A DNA stretch of 64,000 bases from Nymphaea colorata (taxonomy: Eukaryota; Streptophyta; Magnoliopsida; Nymphaeales; Nymphaeaceae): NCBI RefSeq assembly GCF_008831285.2, contig NC_045141.1:22908742-22972741 (forward strand). Reading direction: 5' to 3'. Positions 58,089-64,000 of this stretch are shown piece after piece; the first letter of the stretch is position 1, and each line of letters begins with the position of its first letter. The notes under the pieces were generated by a model, which saw only the letters and a list, made by a program, of their open reading frames with translations, did not search any database and was not told where the DNA came from. Made by a program: the position numbers and the translations under genes.

Positions 58089-61000
58089 TTGAACCATGTA
58101 CTGTTAACTTACACTTCTGAAATTACGAGAAGCAAAAATATCAGATGGAAAATACTTGGTAGAAATGAAAGGGGTGTTTTCTTGATTATATTGTCTCGTG
58201 TCTTATCAAACCACAGTATCTTGAATTCGACAAATTTCAAATTACTTTTTCAAGGCTGCCTTTCTTTTTCGAACGCCATCATCCTATCTACTGCCGTCAG
58301 GACTCAAAATTAGACCGCAGCTTAATAATTTAGCATTAGAAGTTAACTTGAGTTAGTTCAGAAAAAAAAGATGGTTGTTTAAGGAAGAAGAGATTTTTGC
58401 TCTTATGTTTTTACCATAGTCGCAAAAAAGTGTCACCTGATAAAAAAAATGTTAAAAAAATGAAAATAAAAAACCTATATTTTTCCTTATTTTGAAAATA
58501 CTTACAGATCAAATTTCTGTATTTTTTCTCATTGTTTTTGCCTAAGAAATAAAACTTAAGTTAAATGATTAATCTTTGTTTATATTTTTTAAAAATTGTT
58601 GTTTATTTTATAGATTTTGGCTTTGTCATAAAAAAAACCCAAAAAAACCTTGTTGTTTAAAACCCATTAACGATATTCGGTACTGTAGTTTTTACCTCTG
58701 CACGCTTGTGTGCGTTCATGAAACCTAGCACACGCATGTGAGCATGATCATGATCCAAAGAACGGTATATTTTTTGCACTACAGATTATATTTTATGTGC
58801 CCGTTATGGTAAAATTCTTAAAATAAGATCAGTTCTGTTTGGTGAAACAACTTTTTTTTTCATCAGTTTTCAAGATGAATTTCACTTCTTGGAATGTCAT
58901 GCTCACATTTTTCTCTCGAAGTGATGTAATTTCTATTTCCAATGAAACGTCTGCGGGAAAGGTAGCCTCAGGTGTAATTTCCTATTTACAAAGTCAGTGT
59001 GGATTTCAAAATTAAGGAGTCTCCGTTAAATAGTTGAGTATGCAGCCAAACGTAATGGATGGATTCCTTTCCCTCGAAGAAAACAGGCGGCCGGAAACAA
59101 ATTTAGAAAAATTAAGCAGAGCCGACGGAGGAGGAGAGATAAGAAGGACATCATATCATGCTTGGCTAACGTGGGAAGTTGTGAATTGAGCAAAGTTTGG
59201 TGCGGGGCTGGCCCATCTGAGATAATGAGAAAAGGCCACCAGCAATTCTCACACGTCCAAAAGCCGGATAATGTGACGCTGGAACAGAAAACGGGAAAGG
59301 AACGGTCCTCTTGTTTCTCTACTCTTTTTTTTTTTTGGGTTTTTCTTTTTTAACTTTTTGGATTCGCTTATTTTCCCACAAAAGAATTGAACTTTTCAGT
59401 TGAAATGTTAGGACAGCTTATTTATCTTGATAAGGAAGACGACGAAGAATTTAAAGCAGTCTGTTGCCTTCGTGGATGATGGATCACATAGGTACGTAGG
59501 AGCACGTGAAGTCTGTCTTGCTTGTGACAGTTTGCAATACGACGGGAGATGCATGGGAGTCCTAGCTTAGGTAGCCAGTTCTTATTATAATGGATGGTAG
59601 GTCCCCTTCAATGGCGAAAACAGATTGAACGGGAAGTTCTTTTGGAGACTACCTACTCCAAAGGGCCTTCTTGATAACACGTGTTATTCCATCGGATACC
59701 GACGATGGTGCGCTCTCACAGAAAAAACCCGCTTATTGAAGATCATCTGACCTTGGATCGGGTGGTCTGCCATGGCCTTATGCTTTGTCAAGATTTCTAA
59801 GAGGAAAGGAAGCAAGACAAGAGAAAGCAATGGATATGGAACCTGTCCAAGATTTTGTCTAATGGGCGGTGGACAGGATCGAGTAGGTGATACATCCATA
59901 TATATTTTTAAACAAAAAGTTAGCATTTTTGAAATAGCATTCTGTGTAATGCAATGTTCTTCTTATCAAACACCTTGTAAATAACCTTTTGCTGTTAAGT
60001 TTTCCGTTCAACTTATGTGCAATTGTGGGTCGATTGATACACCCACAGTTCACTAAGTTTTCCATTTTTGCCAGGCATTTCTGCCTTAAAATTTCCTTTC
60101 CATTCATTGGCAACAATGGTCGTGTTTGTTTTGAGTTTCTTTACTTCTCGGTACTCGTGCATCCCATGATCATTTTTTTTTGTTGTAAAAAATTGGTTTT
60201 CTTTTAGGGGGTGTTTGATGAGATCAGAATTATCGTATTAGAGAATAAAAAAATTCTTATTTTTGATGAAATAGGAATTCTGCTATCAAACGAAGAATTT
60301 TGATTCTAGAATTATAAACTCAACCTTGGATAAAAATTCTTGATTAGTGATTATATCCTAAATGGGTGGAATTATGTTTCCAAAATTTCAGATTTTTATA
60401 TATCTTTTTAAGACACATGTCATCACGTTTTTAATTCATCAATTCTACACTTGTAATTTTTGTTTTATTAAGCATTCATTTTCAATTCTGGAAAGAAAGT
60501 TCCAGACTATCAAATGCGAAGGAAAACTAAAATTAGAATTTTCATTCTAATTCCAGTTTAACGTGGAAATTTGTTCCTATACTTTTAATTCTAGAATCAA
60601 AATTGAAGGTCAACAAACGCCCTTAGAAACTCAGGTTTCCTAGAGTTGGATAAAAGTTCTTGGTGACTGATGTGTTCATTCTTCAATGAGTTACTCCTGT
60701 AAGTATTAGATACACGTACGACATATTGGATCAGAACTTCTCGCTGCTTTGTGATCTAAATGGATGATGCTTTTTACTAGCTCGCGGATAAACTTGGTCC
60801 CTATTTCCTGCGTTTGCAAGGATAGGAAAATTTAGGCTTCACTAAAATAAGACAGACTTATGTCGCATTTCCGTTTTATCAAAGTTGTCTTCCTTCACAT
60901 TCATTTCATTTCATTTCATAAAGAGGAACGCTACATTTTGGTGTCGTAGTGAATACAACTATCACAGCCCTAAACGGTTAGTGGTATTAAGCTATAAATC

Positions 61001-62650
61001 CATTCATGGAGACGACGAAGGAGGACCAAATCTACATGTTAAAAACTAAACGCAGCATCCTACAGCTTATTTGTGTCTGTTCAATGTCCAAAATGTCGTG
61101 CTCATGAGTCATAGTATAGCTAGTCGAGAAGGTGGTAATGTACAAGTCACATAGTCAGTTCAATTTCTATGGGTGTTATTCTCTTAAACAGTAAACGGTG
61201 GGATCATGACAATCTAGATAGACAACGTAACCTACCTCATCTATGTCCCGATGCAGCACAAGACCCTCAAGGCAAAGGGAATGGGGGAAGGGGCATTCAT
61301 TCTAGATGGTGAATTGTCAACCTCTCCGTCATCACCTGTTCATGTCAATAGGAAAAACATTAGGCAGTCCCTTTAGTAACCTTCCTTCATTGGTGCACCT
61401 AAGTCTGATCACCTGCAACATATGTATCCTTTTCTGAATCCCAACCGATTTCATCTCTAATTGTTTGACAAAATAAAGGTGGGTAAGAACTCAAACTCAT
61501 CATGTATTTGAGGTAAGAATAAGAAGCAAACATTTTCCAACTTTTTCATGAACATTGAACAATACTACTTTGAGAAAAATTCGGGAGGTAAATCCTTTGG
61601 ATAGACAGCACAGACAGCAGATCTGGTGCATGATTCATGACGTCTCTCATATGGATATCTTGGTATAAACAAAATACACTAAATTTGAAGTTCTTTCATT
61701 TAATTGTACGTTTCTTATGTAATTTAAGTAAATGAAAAAAAAAAAATTAAGCGTGTTTTTGTTATCCCAACAAAATCTGATATTATATCTGCAATTTTCA
61801 AATTAATGTTTTATAAGATGAATCCTTTTATCTAATTGGAAAACAAAAGCAATCCTTTTGCTCCTGACAGTTACTCGAAAGAAGCCAAAAGTCGTGGCAA
61901 ATGTTTCTTTTGCTCGACATATATCATTGTTTAGAGGACGAAGTATTAGTGTCTCAATGTATGCCTCACAGTCCACCATGACCGACCGTGTGTAAGAGGC
62001 ATTTTTGTGTCCATGAAAAGCCTTCTTTTCACTTTAATATTTTGACTTTATAGGAGGAATTTTTTTGTCCTATTTTTTTAGTTTTAATTATTTGTCGGAA
62101 CTATGGTGGACATTTTCGTTCTGTCCATTTCTGCAAATTATCATCGCTTTTCTTTTCATCAAACTAATAAGCTTTTTGTCTTGTCCTATAGACCCGCAGT
62201 CGCCAAGATTAATTCCTCCGCTTTCACTTACGTGCCTCGAACAGTTCCCATCATCTCCTTCCCACATGAGACTCTATCGCTCTTGTTTCCCTGTTAAAAT
62301 CTATGTACCAAAAACTAGAAAAATTAATCGAAGTAATTTTTTATAATTTTTCGTAAATTCTAAATATATACAGAATCTACTGTGCATACCCAAATTTCTA
62401 ACTATTATATGTTCATTAGATATTTCAATACTAGTTTTAAACTTATATAATTACAAATGTTTCGTCATGTGCGACCTCATTAGTCCATATATCTTTTACC
62501 TTTTCTTCTGTTGAATTAATTCTCACTCTCTCCCTCTCCTGATTATGCAGGTGCTGGTAACAGGCAATTCTTTTGTTTTTGAGACATGAAGACTGAAGAA
62601 AGTGAGACATGAAGACTGAAGAAAGTTCAGAAGCATGTAAGCTTCTGCAT
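58089..62650. other. Spacer between GH18 copies A3 and B3
   Basis: It contains the promoter block, the spacer block (59030-59590), a full MITE, diverged 166-bp-type repeat sequence (about 61155-61320), and the B-type 3' flank. No gene was recognised. Confidence 0.6.
60207..60622. mobile_element. Tourist/Harbinger-like MITE, copy 3 (416 bp, intact ends)
   Basis: The termini GGGGGTGTTTGATGA and TCAACAAACGCCC form an imperfect inverted repeat. The flanking TTA is duplicated (60204-60206 and 60623-60625). The empty counterparts at 44437-44450 and 55221-55235 read TTCTTTTAGAAACTCAAC with a single TTA, confirming insertion and a 3-bp duplication. The element has no coding capacity. Confidence 0.87.
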
Positions 62651-62720
62651 TTTATTTAGATAGCGAGGCTGTAGGAGCTTTGCATTTTATTTAGATAGCG
62701 AGGCAGTAGGAGCTTTACAC
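62580..62720. repeat. Two short tandem duplications in the 3' region of GH18 copy B3
   Basis: GAGACATGAAGACTGAAGAA occurs twice (about 62580 and 62602). GCATTTTATTTAGATAGCGA also occurs twice (about 62648 and 62682), followed by GGC(T/A)GTAGGAGCTTT. The second duplication doubles the AATAAA signal. Confidence 0.88.
62686..62691 (-). terminator. Polyadenylation signal of GH18 copy B3 (proximal of two)
   Basis: AATAAA on the minus strand about 53 bases after the stop. A duplicate lies at 62651-62656. Confidence 0.7.
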
Positions 62721-62743
62721 AGGCTAGGCAAAGCTTTTCAGTC

Positions 62744-63709
62744 TCAGAAACCAGCGGGCATTCTGATATTACTACTGGGATTGACGATGCGTTCGATGAG
62801 GTCGCTGTAGGGTGCGCTGTTGCCATCCTCAAGGAACTTCACATCCAAGTACCTGTTCCACAGCATCACCCCTTTGTAGTTGTCATTCTGACGCGCGATC
62901 TTCAATGCACCTGGAAGTTCCTTAGGCCTGATAAAGCCTCGCTCCTCATAGTCAGGGTTGGCAAGGATTCCCAAGTAGAAGTCGATCCTGCTGAACTCCG
63001 TGGCCCAGTTCTGCACCGACGCCTCAAAGGCTGCTGTGTGCCTTGGGTGGTAGGTGCAGGGTTGGCCGTAGAAGCGTGGCCACATCTTGCTGAAGAGCCC
63101 CGTCTTGAGCGCGTTGTAGAGCGGTATGTCCGCTTGGCCGACAGTGTGGTCACAACCTTGGGATGCCGTTAGGATCATGTCCTCGTCAAGTTGCTTTAGG
63201 TCCTGTGCCAGCACATCCCAGTAGCCTTGCGTCGAGGCGTCGTTGACGTAGAAGTCGACGCCATCGAGCTTCACCTTGCCGAGGGGGCCATCGATGCCGT
63301 TGCCGCTAAGGTAGACGTCGTAGATGTGGGCGGCCAGCTGGTTGGCCTCCTGCGCTGATGCCAACGTGTATTGTTGCTCGTTGAGCCCTCCAATGGAGAG
63401 AAGCACCTTCACTCCGAGCTGTTGGCAGGTGGCGATGTCCTCCTGAAGGCTCTTGCAGCCGCCGGACTCAGCATCACAAGCGGTACCGAAGTCGAGTCTC
63501 GGCGTTCGGCCGTTGCCGAAGTTGGTGAGGAAGGCCAAGCTCACGTGGCTGAAGTGTTTAGTTTCGCATGTGGCCCTGAGATCAGCGTTGTTCAAGTTTT
63601 TCATGTGTGATCCCCAATAGATGGCCATTTGATCGGCATGGACATTGATGGTGAAGGCAGTGGCCATGCAAAGGAGGAAGAGGAAGGGCAGTGAACAGGA
63701 GGACGCCAT
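62744..63709 (-). CDS. Secreted GH18 class III chitinase-like protein, catalytically disarmed (copy B3)
   Basis: An intronless gene of 321 residues. Its N-terminal two thirds are nearly the same as copy B1 (MASSCSLPFLF, RLDFGTACDAESGGC, GGLNEQQYTL). The C-terminal third departs: ATEFSRIDFYLGILANPDYEE is A-like, and ERGFIRPKEL, ARQNDNYKG, DGNSAPYSDLIERIV are private changes. The tail is NIRMPAGF. The six cysteines, LLSIGG, RFY and MLWNRY are kept, and the motif is D-G-V-D-F-Y-V-N as in all the others. The changes lie towards the C-terminal strands of the barrel and may alter its surface. It is the last complete copy before the right edge; the array may continue. Confidence 0.92.
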   Translation of the reverse strand: MASSCSLPFLFLLCMATAFTINVHADQMAIYWGSHMKNLNNADLRATCETKHFSHVSLAFLTNFGNGRTPRLDFGTACDAESGGCKSLQEDIATCQQLGVKVLLSIGGLNEQQYTLASAQEANQLAAHIYDVYLSGNGIDGPLGKVKLDGVDFYVNDASTQGYWDVLAQDLKQLDEDMILTASQGCDHTVGQADIPLYNALKTGLFSKMWPRFYGQPCTYHPRHTAAFEASVQNWATEFSRIDFYLGILANPDYEERGFIRPKELPGALKIARQNDNYKGVMLWNRYLDVKFLEDGNSAPYSDLIERIVNPSSNIRMPAGF

Positions 63710-63778
63710 TTTTTCTCTCTTTTCTCTTCCGTTCGCTCAGAGTGGTGGTGATGGTTGGCAAAAAGGGGATGGGGAGGT

Positions 63779-63788
63779 CCTTATATAA
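63779..63788 (-). promoter_or_regulatory. TATA box of GH18 copy B3
   Basis: The minus strand reads TTATATAAGG preceded by GGTTCAC, a slight variant of the box in the other copies, about 70 bases before the ATG. The conserved promoter block continues towards the window edge. Confidence 0.72.
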
Positions 63789-64000
63789 GTGAACCATGTA
63801 CTGATAAAGTATACTTCTATAGAAGTTGTAAGAATATCAGAGGGAAAATAAGTGGAAAGAATTTTCACTTCTTCTTGTTTATGTCATGTCGTGTCTTATC
63901 AAACCACAATTTCTCCAATTCAACAAATTTCAACCTTTCTCTTTCGAACTACAGCATTCTTTTCCAAGATAACTCATTGTTAGACAGCAGTTTAACACTT

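Overview
The window looks like nuclear DNA from a flowering plant. It has GT-AG spliced genes in AT-rich non-coding DNA, microsatellites, MITE-like elements, and several plant gene families: a full-length ABCC transporter, a TOM2A-type tetraspanin and secreted class III (GH18) chitinase-fold proteins. The species cannot be determined. The GH18 genes and the last third of the ABCC gene are clearly richer in G+C at third positions than the rest, a style common in monocots and magnoliids, but this does not settle the identity. All reading was by eye; no alignment or search was run.

Layout. (1) 126-4627, plus strand: the 3' end of a gene for a MAN1/Src1 C-terminal (MSC) domain protein of the inner nuclear membrane, cut by the left edge. 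(2) 4628-11666: intergenic DNA with a MITE-like inverted repeat and a 0.45-kb tandem duplication. (3) 11667-20404, plus strand: a complete 11-exon ABCC (MRP-type) transporter model of 1518 codons, with one GC-AG intron supported by reading phase and a possible second one. (4) 23348-30727, plus strand: a complete 6-exon TOM2A-like tetraspanin of 280 residues ending in a CaaX box. (5) About 33400-64000, minus strand: a tandem array of six intronless GH18 genes, each with a TATA box 5' and an AATAAA 3', separated by 4-6 kb of repeated spacer.

The array is the most interesting part. All six proteins keep the class III chitinase fold markers: signal peptide, six cysteines, SxGG motif and the conserved Tyr and Trp of the sugar cleft. 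In every copy the catalytic DxxDxDxE motif reads D-x-x-D-x-Y-x-N, so the acid/base glutamate is Asn and the assisting aspartate is Tyr. This is a disarmed chitinase family that expanded after it lost its active site. The copies alternate between two subtypes (A-B-A-B-A-B), which implies duplication of a two-gene unit of 10-12 kb. Patches of one subtype inside the other indicate gene conversion. One copy has a one-base insertion that removes the conserved C-terminal tail. The spacers carry a Tourist/Harbinger-like MITE whose empty and filled sites can both be read in the same array.

The four loci show no sign of a shared pathway. The ordinary plant genes (MSC, ABCC, TOM2A) lie head to tail on the plus strand and converge on the minus-strand array.
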